Positions 15,257 through 24,904 of a stretch of 47,500 bases of DNA are shown in pieces. The notes under the pieces were generated by a model. The model did not search any database. It was not told the DNA's origin and saw only the letters and a program-made list of their open reading frames with translations. Both the position numbers and the translations under genes were made by a program. How positions within the stretch are numbered: the stretch's first letter is position 1; each line of letters begins with the position of its first letter. The DNA is from Botryococcus braunii (taxonomy: Eukaryota; Chlorophyta; Trebouxiophyceae): positions 184,335-231,834 of the forward strand of contig KV908483.1 in assembly GCA_002005505.1 (NCBI GenBank), written 5' to 3'.

Positions 15257-16237
15257 ATGCCAGAGGAGGAAGTCATTGTGATCGAAGATACACCGGAACC
15301 TGAAGAGCAACGGACGCCGAGACCTTTCCCAACAACGAGAGGAAGAGGACTGCGACCTGCAGTACGTCAACAGCATCCAAGAAGACCGGAATACTCAGAG
15401 TATCCCATTCCTTTTGTCAGGACTCACTTTAAAGTTCCTGACTATTTTGGAGACCCGGGTCTGTATATTCATATTGAGAGGCCTGGTGTTCCAAAGGGTC
15501 AATTTCAAAGGCCAATTGTGCATCACCAAGACATTGTGCTGAACAATCTTCCTGATCCTGTTGAACGAGCAAACTACATCTTTGTTAAGACTTGTGAAAG
15601 TGAAGAAGGGTCCGCTCTGTGTGAAGGAATCATATCAACGGCATTCTTGGCTGGTCTGACACAGCCACGAGAGGAGCCCATTTTGGTCAAGTGGGAGGAA
15701 TTGATTGTGTTCAGTGATCCCCTTGCTGATAGCCTGGTGCATGAGGTAGCATACCTATACGGGAAGAGCCTTCCAAAAGAAGACTGGGAGGTGCACTATT
15801 TTCTGAAAGTGTGGAACCGTTTGCAGGAGTTATTTAAGCTAACTGCAGACGGGCCACTGGAAGGTTTTCCTTCGTTCTTTCTCGACAGAGCTATTGTTGA
15901 GGGAAGAGAGGGAACAGGACAGGTACTCAGGTGGTACAGAGAATACCACGTGTATATCGAGCTGGTACAGTTCCAGTTCCGTTTACACCAAGGGCAGAGT
16001 AAGGCAGTATTTGACCGACTGCCATCATGGAGGGAGGTGGAGGAGCTGGGACTCAATCCGTTGCGGCTCCATCCGGATTACTTCCAGACCTACGAGGGGA
16101 TCTCACGGGGGTGGCTGGAACCAGTGATGGGGTTACAGCGACTGACATGGGAAGAGATTCAGGAGTTGGAACAGCAGTGGCTAGGGGATCTGAACCGGCC
16201 AGTACATCTGGCCGGGAAGATCCGACGAGTCCAGTGA
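15257..16237 (+). CDS. Copia-2 ORF1, unknown protein upstream of gag
   Basis: The frame has 326 codons and starts at the first ATG after the primer site. The product begins with an acidic patch (MPEEEVIVIEDTPEPEEQ), then an Arg/Pro-rich segment (to about residue 50). A long globular region follows, rich in aromatic residues and Leu (PDYFGDPGLYIHIERPG, EDWEVHYFLKVWNRLQELF, LRWYREYHVYIELVQFQFRLHQ). There is no signal peptide, membrane helix or zinc motif. It ends 14 nt before the open gag-pol frame. Copia-1 has an ORF in the same slot with no clear sequence match. I do not recognise the family. Confidence 0.75.
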   Translation: MPEEEVIVIEDTPEPEEQRTPRPFPTTRGRGLRPAVRQQHPRRPEYSEYPIPFVRTHFKVPDYFGDPGLYIHIERPGVPKGQFQRPIVHHQDIVLNNLPDPVERANYIFVKTCESEEGSALCEGIISTAFLAGLTQPREEPILVKWEELIVFSDPLADSLVHEVAYLYGKSLPKEDWEVHYFLKVWNRLQELFKLTADGPLEGFPSFFLDRAIVEGREGTGQVLRWYREYHVYIELVQFQFRLHQGQSKAVFDRLPSWREVEELGLNPLRLHPDYFQTYEGISRGWLEPVMGLQRLTWEEIQELEQQWLGDLNRPVHLAGKIRRVQ

Positions 16238-16284
16238 ACTCCAGTCTGTAGGTCACCACCTCCTTAGATAGACTGGGTTTTTCG

Positions 16285-19200
16285 TTGGACATCTGGAAAC
16301 AAAATGTGTTCCATTGTGCCGTGAGCAGGAATGTGCTGGAATGCCCAAAAACGTCCATGCCGGGGACTAAAGGGGATGCAGTGGCACTGCATTTGTTGCT
16401 GCAAAAGGTTCCAGAAGTGTGGGCTCAGAAGGTGGCATTTGCTGAATCTGCAGCAGTGGCATTTAAATGGATTATGAGCCAGTTCCAAGGGGGAGCAAAC
16501 TTGGAAATCAATGACCAATGGTTGGAGCTGTTGGACAGTGAAATAATGGGGAATGAGGGCACGTTGGAAGAATATGTGGCTAGGAAAGAGCTGCTGGCAA
16601 AAAGACTGAACGATAACAACATGCCAGTAACGCAAACAAAACTCAAGAAGTCAATCCTGAAGTGCCTTCCGTACCAGTTTGATGCTCATAAACCAAGTTT
16701 ATCTTCTTCCACTGCTACATGCAATATTAACCAAACCTTGGCTGCTATAAGGGTGGTTGCAGAAACCATAGGTTTCAATGATCAGCAACCAAGGGCTCCA
16801 AGGGCGGCTGTTGTCCGCAAGCCGGGTCCGGCTGTCAGGAACGATAATCGGACATGCTATGAGTGTGGTGAGAGGGGGCACATTAAAGTGAACTGCCCAA
16901 GACTTGTGCACCCTCCTAACCGAGGTAACCCACCCACTGGAGAAGAGGTAAATCCAAGGGCAGGGATGGCATCCTCAAAGTTACAAAACACTGGGGAAGG
17001 GCAGTGGATTGTTGACACGGGTGCTACTAACCATATATGCAATGATTTGCATTTAATGTCCAATGTCATTGTTTATGATGAAGCCAAACCACTGGGACTG
17101 GCAGCGAGTGATGGTCAAGGATTGCGAAAGGCACAGGGAAATGTGTGTCTATCTGTGCAAGGTGGGGGAAGTGTGTTGCTTACACATGTTGAGTATGTCC
17201 CGACAGCGACTGATAACCTCTTGTCCGTGTCAGCTGCTGTCAAAGATAGATGCACATTCTCTGTAAATGAAAAAGGGGAATATGTGGCTGTCATGTGCCA
17301 GGCAAATGAGTTCATGTGTGATATTGAACCGAAAGGGAGCTTATACTTCCTGTCACACAAAAGTCGGCTCTGTGCATGGGGAGGGGCGGCTGCACTTTTA
17401 GTAACTACACGAGAAGAGACAGAGTTGTGGCACAAAAGGTTGGGACATCCGGGAGTTGTATGCATGTCAAGAATGTTGAGAGAGCAGATTGTGAATGAGG
17501 TTAAAGGAAGTGTGGGTGAAGTAGAAAGAGTTGTGACTCACTGTGACGGTTGTATACGGGGGAAGCAGACTAGGACTCCCACGCCTTCCTCCACTGCGGC
17601 TGAGTCTACTGAGAGACTTCAGCTGGTCCATATGGACGTAGTGGGAGAGCTGCCTGTGGCTGGGCTGAATGGAGAGAAGTATATGCTGGTCCTTTTGGAC
17701 GACTTCTCGCATAGAATCCAAATCAGGACGTTCAGTTCAAAGACTGAGGTAGGAGCACTCGTTCAAGAGGTCCTCTTGAATTGGGAGATGTCAACTAAAT
17801 GTAAAGTTGGCACTGTTAGGACGGACAGAGGTACTGAATTTGTAAATCGCGAGCTGGCAGATTTCTTTGCCAGAAAGGGGATCGCGCATCAGACCTCTGC
17901 ACCGTACACGCCTCAACAAAATGGCAAGGTAGAGCGTGTAAACAGGGTAATCAAGGAACGAGTGAGGGCTCTCCTCTTCACAGCAGAGGCAGGGCCTGAA
18001 CTATGGGCTGAGGCAGCACACACTGTGGTACGACTGCTGAATGTGAGTGCCGTCAGTGGAAAGGAGTCTTGTCCGTATGAGGCATTCTATGGCAAGAAAC
18101 CCTCAGTTGCTCACCTGAAGGTTTGGGGTTGTTTGGCTTATGTGAAGCTGCCTGATAGGCAGCTGTCAGCACTTGGTCCGCGCTCAGTTGCGGGCATGTT
18201 TGTGGGATATGAAACAGGATCCAAGGCGTATCGGATCCTGGTGCAAGGCAAGGTAATGGTGAGTAAGGATGTGAGATTTATTGAAGATGAGTTGGGCTAT
18301 CCGGTTGTAACTCCACCCACACTACAACCTGAAATGAGGGTTGAAGAGTTGTTTCATGATGAAGAGGAGGTACCTGAGGTTTCCCTGGAAGAGGCAATTG
18401 ATGCCCCGCGCGAAATTGCGATAAACCCGGAATTACGAACGGACGATATGCATGAAGTCATGAGGCGTGCACGGGAGGTTCTGCAGCAGCTTCCTGCAGA
18501 ACTTCCAGCCGGGGAAGTGACTGATGAGGGAAATGGTGATGGTGAAAGTCAAGGGCAGGCGAGTGAGAGAGACGAAGAGCAGCATGATAATGAGGAGAAT
18601 GCAGAGAGGGGAAGAGGTGGTGGGCGTTACGAATTGAGAGAGAGAGTTGGCCCGCCAGATAAGTATGTTCCTGGGGCATATCACACGCAAGTAAAAGCCC
18701 ATGCAGTAGTAGTTGAGGAGGCAAAATTGAAAGCATCAGAGTTGTCCATTCCAAAACACATTGGAGAAGCGCTTGCCAGTCCTCAAAAGGAGTACTGGAA
18801 GCAAGCCATGCAAGAGGAGCTAGATGCTATTGAAGAATGTGACACGTATGAGGTGGTGAGGAGGCCAGAGGGAGCAAAAGTGATTCCTCTGATTTGGGTG
18901 TTTGCCTTAAAGACGGATGAATATGGCGATGTCATCCGGTTTAAGGCAAGACTCGTAGCGCAAGGTTGCAGGCAGGTAGAAGGTATAGATTGTGATCAAA
19001 CCTTTGCACCTGTCAGCACCCATGCATGTAGGAGAGTGTTGCTGAATATTGCAGCAACAGAAAATCTTGAAATCCACCAAGTGGATATCAAGACGGCATT
19101 TCTCAATGGAGAATTAGAGGAGGAGGTGTATGTAACGCAGCCTCCTGGTTTCTCTAATGGTGATAAAAAGGAGGTGTTTCGCTTGAAGAAGGCTTTGTAT

Positions 19201-20319
19201 GGACTCAAGCAGGCACCTCGGGCATGGCACAAAAGGCTCTCCAAGGATCTTGGAGAGATGGGTTTCAAGGCATGTAGGAGCGACCCGGCCTTATTCTTGG
19301 ACTCCGGAAGGGGTGAAGACCGGGCGTTCATTGTTACCTATGTGGATGATTTGCTGATCATCTGCAAGAGTGGTGAGAGAGTGTCAGAAATCAAGGGTGA
19401 GTTGAAAGCAAGATTTGAGGTTCACGACTTGGGGGAAGTGAAGAACTTCCTCGGAAGTGAAGTCAGGCGCGATCGCGATGGGGGAGTGATAGTGATTTCC
19501 AACGCTCAGAAGATCAAGGATCTTGCGGAGTCATTTGGAGTGAGTGAGAGTGACAAGGGAGTGAGCACACCCATGTGTAAAAGCTTTGTGCAGACAGAGC
19601 TTCCACAAGGGAAGGTGGGGGATGAGAGTGCGGGTTCAGGGTCTCCACTACCGGACGGACACCGGTACCTGGAACTCGTAGGGTCACTGCAGTACCTGGC
19701 CAATACCACTCGTCCTGATATTTCACAGGCAGTAAGCCTGCTGGCACGTTACCGTGCTGCCCCAACCACTGCACACATGCGTGCAGGGTTGAGGATTGTG
19801 AGATACCTGTTGGGCACCAAGGAGATGGGTTTGGTTTATGGGGGAAAGGGGAAGCAAAGTCTGGCTGGCTTTGTAGATTCAGATTTTGCGGGAGATGTTG
19901 ATACACGAAAATCAACAACTGGTTTCGTGTTCATGCTGAATGGGGGAGCAGTGTCGTGGGGAAGTAAGAAGCAACAGTCAGTTGCTACTTCCACTGTCGA
20001 GGCGGAGTTTATTGCGGCGAGCCATGCAATAAAGGAAGGAGTATGGCTTGGGAGCTTGTTGGAGGAGCTCGGTCAGTCTGTGTCTGGTGTAGAATTAAGA
20101 ATGGACAACATGGGCTGTATTGCAAATCTGCAAAACCATGTATTGTCCAAATACACCAAGCATATTAGCGTGTGCTATCATCAAGCGAGGGAAAAGGTAG
20201 CATGGGGGCAGATCACGCCGGTGTACGTCAACACAGAGGAAAATGTGGCTGACATTTTTACAAAGCCGTTGGCCAGTCCAGCATTTCTCAAGCACCGTGA
20301 CAGCTTGAGAATGGGTTAA
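16285..20319 (+). CDS. Copia-2 gag-pol polyprotein
   Basis: One uninterrupted frame of 1344 codons, counted from a TTG at 16285; the frame is open from 16252 and the first in-frame ATG is at 16357. Gag lies at about 1-180. The zinc knuckle CYECGERGHIKVNC is at 191-204. Protease has DTGATNH at 244-250, and pre-integrase has LWHKRLGHPG...CDGCIRGKQT. Integrase has D451, D514 and E550 (exact D-35-E). RT has FKARLVAQGCRQ, HQVDIKTAFLNGELEEEVYV, LYGLKQAPRAWHK and YVDD at 1019-1022. RNase H has GFVDSDFAGD...STVEAEFIAA...NVADIFTKPL. All catalytic residues are present. Compared with Copia-1 gag, roughly 55 N-terminal residues and the ATG are missing, so how translation starts is unclear. Confidence 0.95.
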   Translation: MDIWKQNVFHCAVSRNVLECPKTSMPGTKGDAVALHLLLQKVPEVWAQKVAFAESAAVAFKWIMSQFQGGANLEINDQWLELLDSEIMGNEGTLEEYVARKELLAKRLNDNNMPVTQTKLKKSILKCLPYQFDAHKPSLSSSTATCNINQTLAAIRVVAETIGFNDQQPRAPRAAVVRKPGPAVRNDNRTCYECGERGHIKVNCPRLVHPPNRGNPPTGEEVNPRAGMASSKLQNTGEGQWIVDTGATNHICNDLHLMSNVIVYDEAKPLGLAASDGQGLRKAQGNVCLSVQGGGSVLLTHVEYVPTATDNLLSVSAAVKDRCTFSVNEKGEYVAVMCQANEFMCDIEPKGSLYFLSHKSRLCAWGGAAALLVTTREETELWHKRLGHPGVVCMSRMLREQIVNEVKGSVGEVERVVTHCDGCIRGKQTRTPTPSSTAAESTERLQLVHMDVVGELPVAGLNGEKYMLVLLDDFSHRIQIRTFSSKTEVGALVQEVLLNWEMSTKCKVGTVRTDRGTEFVNRELADFFARKGIAHQTSAPYTPQQNGKVERVNRVIKERVRALLFTAEAGPELWAEAAHTVVRLLNVSAVSGKESCPYEAFYGKKPSVAHLKVWGCLAYVKLPDRQLSALGPRSVAGMFVGYETGSKAYRILVQGKVMVSKDVRFIEDELGYPVVTPPTLQPEMRVEELFHDEEEVPEVSLEEAIDAPREIAINPELRTDDMHEVMRRAREVLQQLPAELPAGEVTDEGNGDGESQGQASERDEEQHDNEENAERGRGGGRYELRERVGPPDKYVPGAYHTQVKAHAVVVEEAKLKASELSIPKHIGEALASPQKEYWKQAMQEELDAIEECDTYEVVRRPEGAKVIPLIWVFALKTDEYGDVIRFKARLVAQGCRQVEGIDCDQTFAPVSTHACRRVLLNIAATENLEIHQVDIKTAFLNGELEEEVYVTQPPGFSNGDKKEVFRLKKALYGLKQAPRAWHKRLSKDLGEMGFKACRSDPALFLDSGRGEDRAFIVTYVDDLLIICKSGERVSEIKGELKARFEVHDLGEVKNFLGSEVRRDRDGGVIVISNAQKIKDLAESFGVSESDKGVSTPMCKSFVQTELPQGKVGDESAGSGSPLPDGHRYLELVGSLQYLANTTRPDISQAVSLLARYRAAPTTAHMRAGLRIVRYLLGTKEMGLVYGGKGKQSLAGFVDSDFAGDVDTRKSTTGFVFMLNGGAVSWGSKKQQSVATSTVEAEFIAASHAIKEGVWLGSLLEELGQSVSGVELRMDNMGCIANLQNHVLSKYTKHISVCYHQAREKVAWGQITPVYVNTEENVADIFTKPLASPAFLKHRDSLRMG

Positions 20320-20440
20320 GCCTAGAGTGTTGAAGTTCTAGGGCTTTAGGGCTTCAAAGATTCTAAGTTTGGCTCGGAAGAGTAGTGCGTTAATGGGAAC
20401 AATTGAACTCAACATTAATGAACGACATTATACATGTTTT

Positions 20441-20455
20441 TTAAAAGGGGAAGAT
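20441..20455 (+). other. Polypurine tract of Copia-2
   Basis: TTAAAAGGGGAAGAT directly precedes the TGTTG start of the 3' LTR. Confidence 0.8.
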
Positions 20456-21959
20456 TGTTGTATAAACTGATAGGTACGTATAGATACGTGATGGCAAACG
20501 TACTAGATACAGGGGCGCTATCAGTTTATCAAGTGGTTTTAGGAAACATTGTATAACTTGAATTTCTCCACGTGTGGAGTACAAGTAAGAAGATGCGCCT
20601 GATTGCGTGTCAAAGGGTATTGTATTATGTTCAGTTAGGTTGATCATATAAGTGACCTCCATGCAGTACAGGTCTTGTACTAGTGACGGTAAGGTCACAA
20701 GGTAAAGACTCCATTGAGTGTGTACGCGTGTATAAGTATGAGATCCCTGGTGCAGCTATAGAGCTACACGTTGGCATAGGGCCAAGTCAGGGTTGTTTAT
20801 GTGACCATGCAGTACGGTACAGCCTCTCGAAAGGAACTGTACCGTTACCGCCGGTTACGATCAGAAGGCATAGAAACGCCAGATCGCGAGCAAGCTTGGC
20901 AGTCGATGGGGTGTGGAATGCATCTGGGCTTCGAGCTCCAAGCTGAATAGTGTTTGCTCTGTATTGAAGGACTGCTTGATATACTGCTGTCACATTCATT
21001 TCAATACAGGTAAGCTTGCGATCGCTGGCAAGGGTAACGGTCGCAGTCGTGTGGCTACGATCGTAGGCGTTAAGCACATGCATACTGATGTTTCTGCTGA
21101 TTATGAAACATTACATGTGTCTTGTGTTGCAGGAGCTGCATTGCTTGTATGTTACTGTTGTGCGAACAGTAAGGCTATTTGTGTGTGACGAGTTGCACAC
21201 TGGTTATAGCGGTGAGTACAGATACGTATAACAAGCATGCTCCTGCTGGTTAAATAACTGTTTTGTTTTGATCTCTGATAGTCCACATATTGTGCAGATT
21301 GGTTGGGAGTAGCCATTAAACTCCTGGGACTGCTGAAGGGCCAAGGGTGTCCTGATCGGAGAGCAGTCGGTACGTACACATATGTGGATAGGTTGCGTGT
21401 GTGTTTTATGTGGTTTAGATATATTTTATGGACATTGATGAACCCACAAGTAAATCGTAACGCTCGGGTGCAGGCAGATATAGACGGCAGTGCGAGCACT
21501 GGTCTATATAGACATTGAGATTACTTGGTGGTGTTCACAGGTAAATATACGTAAACCATTTGTAACGAGTCGATGGGGTGTGGAATGCATCTGGGCTTCG
21601 AGCTCCAAGCTGAATAGTGTTTGCTCTGTATTGAAGGACTGCTTGATATACTGCTGTCACATTCATTTCAATACAGGAGCTGCATTGCTTGTATGTTACT
21701 GTTGTGCGAACAGTAAGGCTATTTGTGTGTGACGAGTTGCACACTGGTTATAGCGATTGGTTGGGAGTAGCCATTAAACTCCTGGGACTGCTGAAGGGCC
21801 AAGGGTGTCCTGATCGGAGAGCAGTCGGCAGATATAGACGGCAGTGCGAGCACTGGTCTATATAGACATTGAGATTACTTGGTGGTGTTCACAGGAAGTG
21901 ATTCTCCGACGGCATACGTACCGCTTACAGTTACGGCATCCTCCAACTAATACATAACA
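20456..21959 (+). repeat. Copia-2 3' LTR
   Basis: 1504 bp, with the same plan as the 5' LTR shifted by 6729. Leader exons with introns: A 20903-21009, B 21133-21211, C 21298-21369, D 21474-21540. TGTAA is at 21561-21565, and the joined copy is 21570-21894. Here every GT...AG boundary is intact, including the intron 1 acceptor, and I saw no mismatch between the four exons and the joined copy (325 nt). Confidence 0.95.
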
Positions 21960-21964
21960 CATGA

Positions 21965-22089
21965 CAATAAATCTTGTCAGGCGCACATCTGGGCTGCAGA
22001 AATCGGCATTTTAGGAATTTAATCAGGGGATTTGAGGGCCATGGGCAGTACACGTGTGATGCGTACTGCAAGTTGCCGTAGTACAAAGA
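21965..22089. other. Short spacer between Copia-2 and the DIRS-like element
   Basis: About 125 bp with no recognisable feature. The start of the DIRS-like element is set at 22090 from the repeat boundary. Confidence 0.4.
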
Positions 22090-22336
22090 AAATACCATTG
22101 CTACGGGAGGGCTAGTAAACCCCTCAGGAGGGGTGACTAAAGGGAACAAGCACGTGTCTCCAGATCACGGATGAATGATCTGAGATGTTTCAGGGGAAAC
22201 AACGGGTGAACGAACTCATTAAGGCTATCAAGCTTGGTCAAGGGCAGTGGATTCAAACTGGAGAGACAGGAGCGGTGTTTCACTAGCTTGACTGAGTATA
22301 CCCTGGTGACGGACGGCTCATCGCACCTTTATTGGT
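22090..22336. repeat. Split direct repeat A, left copy
   Basis: Nearly identical to 44128-44374 and 44517-44763. The visible differences are cattaagg here against ctttacgg there. Boundaries were set by where identity starts (aaataccattg) and ends (ttattggt). Confidence 0.92.
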
Positions 22337-23469
22337 GACGGTGGTCGGGACCACGGGTTTTGGAAGAAGTAATCTGTACTTGTTGTTTCTCAGCATGACT
22401 TAAAACAAGCTCCCTCGAATTGTTTGAGGATTGTCAAGCTCGTGAGTTGCCGGTTCCAGGTTTGCGACGAGCTTTAAGCCGACACAGAAAAGGAAACGGC
22501 CACTGGCTACGCCATACGGGCGGCAAGGTGATGTATGATTAATTTCAGCCTTGGCGTAGCGGTGACGCCGACTTGATTGCAATGTCGATTTGAATGCAAG
22601 CAATATGATGAAGTGATCGCTTAGAAGCTGCGCTTCGCAGTCTGCGCAGCTTACAGGGTCCCCAGGGGACCAAGCGCATACAGCGTTGCAAACAACGTGC
22701 AGACCACTGTCACAGGATTTGAAAAGCAGTTTCTTTGTCCGACCATATGGTTTGTTGTTGCCGAAGCTAAGCTTAGTCCAGCTTGAGTGCCACTATTGCT
22801 TGCTACAGCTGTGTTTGCAGGGACTGAATAGTGCTGCGAAAGCACACATAGACAAAGCTTTTGGATTTGCAGTGAGTGGTTGATGCCTCAAAAGTTATTC
22901 TAAGCTATGTTCCGAGCTCTTGTATGCTAAAGCTTTATTGATTTGATTGTAACTGGGAGGACTGACCGGGTAAGAGCAGAATGTTAAAGCGCAGCCGGGG
23001 AAGAAGGTAAGGCTGCATCAAAGAGCTGGGAAGGATTGAAAAAAAACATGCATATAAGTGCTCGTGTCGTGGCACACAGTTTCACATAAGCAAGCTCTTT
23101 TGCATTTGAATTATGTTGAGGTTGGAATGGTTGCTAGGTCCTGCAACTTCAGTTAAGCGCTTGCAAAGAAGACGGTGGCTGGTGGGCTATGCAAGGCTTG
23201 TTATTTGTCTATGTGCATGCATTCTATCCAACATTGAGCAGGTGGAGAGCTCGGCGTAGCCGTCAGGGCCTGAGAATTGCAGGTGGGACACAGAAAATTG
23301 GGGGCAGAGGAAGGGCTGGACCAGGAGTACGGCGGCTGGGACTCATCAAGGGTTCCCCAATGTGAATATATGCAATTACTAAAGCTTGTCAGCCTTTAAG
23401 ACATGAATGATTCAGCCCTCGGGTAAAGGAGTGCATGAGTGGGCTGGCTAGCAGTCTGTAGAAGTTGGA
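22337..23469. other. Left arm of the DIRS-like element, no gene visible
   Basis: This should hold the 5' part of the element, where a gag gene would be expected, but I see no supported frame on either strand. The only local structure is a hairpin at 22625-22652 (AAGCTGCGC, 10-nt loop, GCGCAGCTT). Confidence 0.4.
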
Positions 23470-23474
23470 GGAAG

Positions 23475-23939
23475 TGTCGTAGAATGCACAAGTTAGAGAG
23501 AATTTCCAAGTTGTGAGAGAGAGAGAGACAAGGCCGGATGGCCGACAAGTTGGACGCTCTTTCCAATTACAAGTAACCCCCACCTCACGGAGCTTCCACT
23601 CCCTACTTGTGGTCTACTAAGCTTCCAAATTACCTGAGTGCGTGTCTTCCCGTGGCTTACGTCTCTATCCGTTCCTTCCCGTGGTTCGTGATCGTGTGTT
23701 CACGTTCCTCCAATGGTAGCGCACTAGTCCACCAAACCTCTACAATAGTATCTAGAAAATATCCTAGAATCCTACTATGAGAGTAACGTCCATAACTATC
23801 CAATGGAATTCGACGGCTAGGAAGCCAAGGCTAGACGCTAGGCACGTGCGTACTCGCGTTGCTCGTACGACATGTGCGCCTAGGCTCGGGGGTAAGGGAA
23901 ATGTCTAGAAATGCCGGGAAATCCCTACATTCCATCACA
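23475..23939 (-). repeat. Gypsy-1 3' LTR (left)
   Basis: 465 bp, TGTCGTAG...CCATCACA in plus reading, so TGTGATGG...CTACGACA in sense. It is about 13 bp shorter than the Gypsy-2 LTR, which has a local duplication around cacatgtggcg. The purine tract AAGGGGGGGATGA lies at its inner edge (minus, 23952-23940). Confidence 0.95.
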
Positions 23940-24904
23940 TCATCCCCCCCTTAATTCCTGCATGTCCTCATGCAGCCACATACACACATACAGTAGACCA
24001 CAATTATAAGGGAATGGTCGTCACCGAACGGCCCATCCACCAGCGCCGTTAGACCCTTGCCGAATGGGTTACATTAGGGTCCCCGCCTCCAAGTTATTCC
24101 CCTATCATCCCAAGCAATTGACTAAAGCGTCCATTTTTTTTTTGTTTTTTTTTTTAATTTATTTATTAGGTGTGCTTTATTTTAGTCCTAAGTACAATAC
24201 TGTACGATACGATACGACACGGTACGATAATTACGATAAATTACGATAAATTACGGCGAACTACGACGAACGTTCGCCTTATTCCTTTCGAACTATGCAA
24301 GTCCGCCTTTATTGACACATCCCTATTTATTATTTATTAAAACAATACAATGCTTGTGACACAACCGATAAACAATCCGAACAAGATAAATATGACACAG
24401 GTGTAGCTCAGTCCACAATGCTTCCCTAAAGTGGCTATCCATACAACACAGTTTCTTTATGATACATTGTCCATACTGTACACATACTGTACACATAAGG
24501 TACACATATAGTACATAGAAAGAAATCCATCCCAAGATGCCGAGTAGTCCATATCCAAGGGTTCCAAGTAGCCCATAGCCAAGGGTTCCAAGTAGCCCAT
24601 AGCCAAGGGTTCCAAGTCACTTCTGTACTTCAAGCCCACGTCCCAAGTGCTAGTTAAGCAGACTGCGGTTGCGCGCCATGTGTACTTCAATTCCCATCCC
24701 TGAATGCAGAACCCCGAGTTCAATGCATCGAAGCGGTATGAGGCCTCATGCCACACATACCGAGGTAGGCAACCTACCCCGTCCCTTGTCCCAAAGTACA
24801 CAAGATATACAGTCCCTACCATAGGTCCCGTCCCATGTATTCCCAGACACCAGGTGGGAACTCCACAAGTGGAATGAGGGGGACAACCGTCCGGAGGGGC
24901 CCGT
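23940..24904 (-). other. Gypsy-1 3' non-coding region
   Basis: It lies between the pol stop and the 3' LTR. It contains a T-rich run (plus, about 24134-24156), a patch of short tacgata/acgataa repeats (24190-24260) and a 24-bp in-frame tandem repeat (about 24545-24620; minus translation LEPLAMGY three times; Gypsy-2 has fewer copies). A frame overlapping the end of pol (25041-24457) stays open through this region. I see no recognisable domain in it. Confidence 0.6.

Larger units (their letters stand above)
13722..21964 (+). mobile_element. Copia-2, Ty1/copia retrotransposon (plus)
   Basis: LTRs of 1504 bp (13727-15230 and 20456-21959) start TGTTGTATAAAC and end ACATAACA. They are flanked by the 5-bp duplication CATGA (13722-13726 and 21960-21964). 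The order is primer site (15233 on), ORF1, gag-pol in one frame, and a purine tract just before the 3' LTR. I found four differences between the LTRs (14403, about 14328, 14706 and 14790), all transitions, so insertion was fairly recent. This is the best-preserved copia in the window. The only coding doubt is the missing gag ATG. Confidence 0.96.

Noticed and set aside
22625..22652. Hairpin as a terminator or riboswitch
   Set aside because: A 9-bp stem in eukaryotic repeat DNA with no gene nearby; reported only as a local structure.
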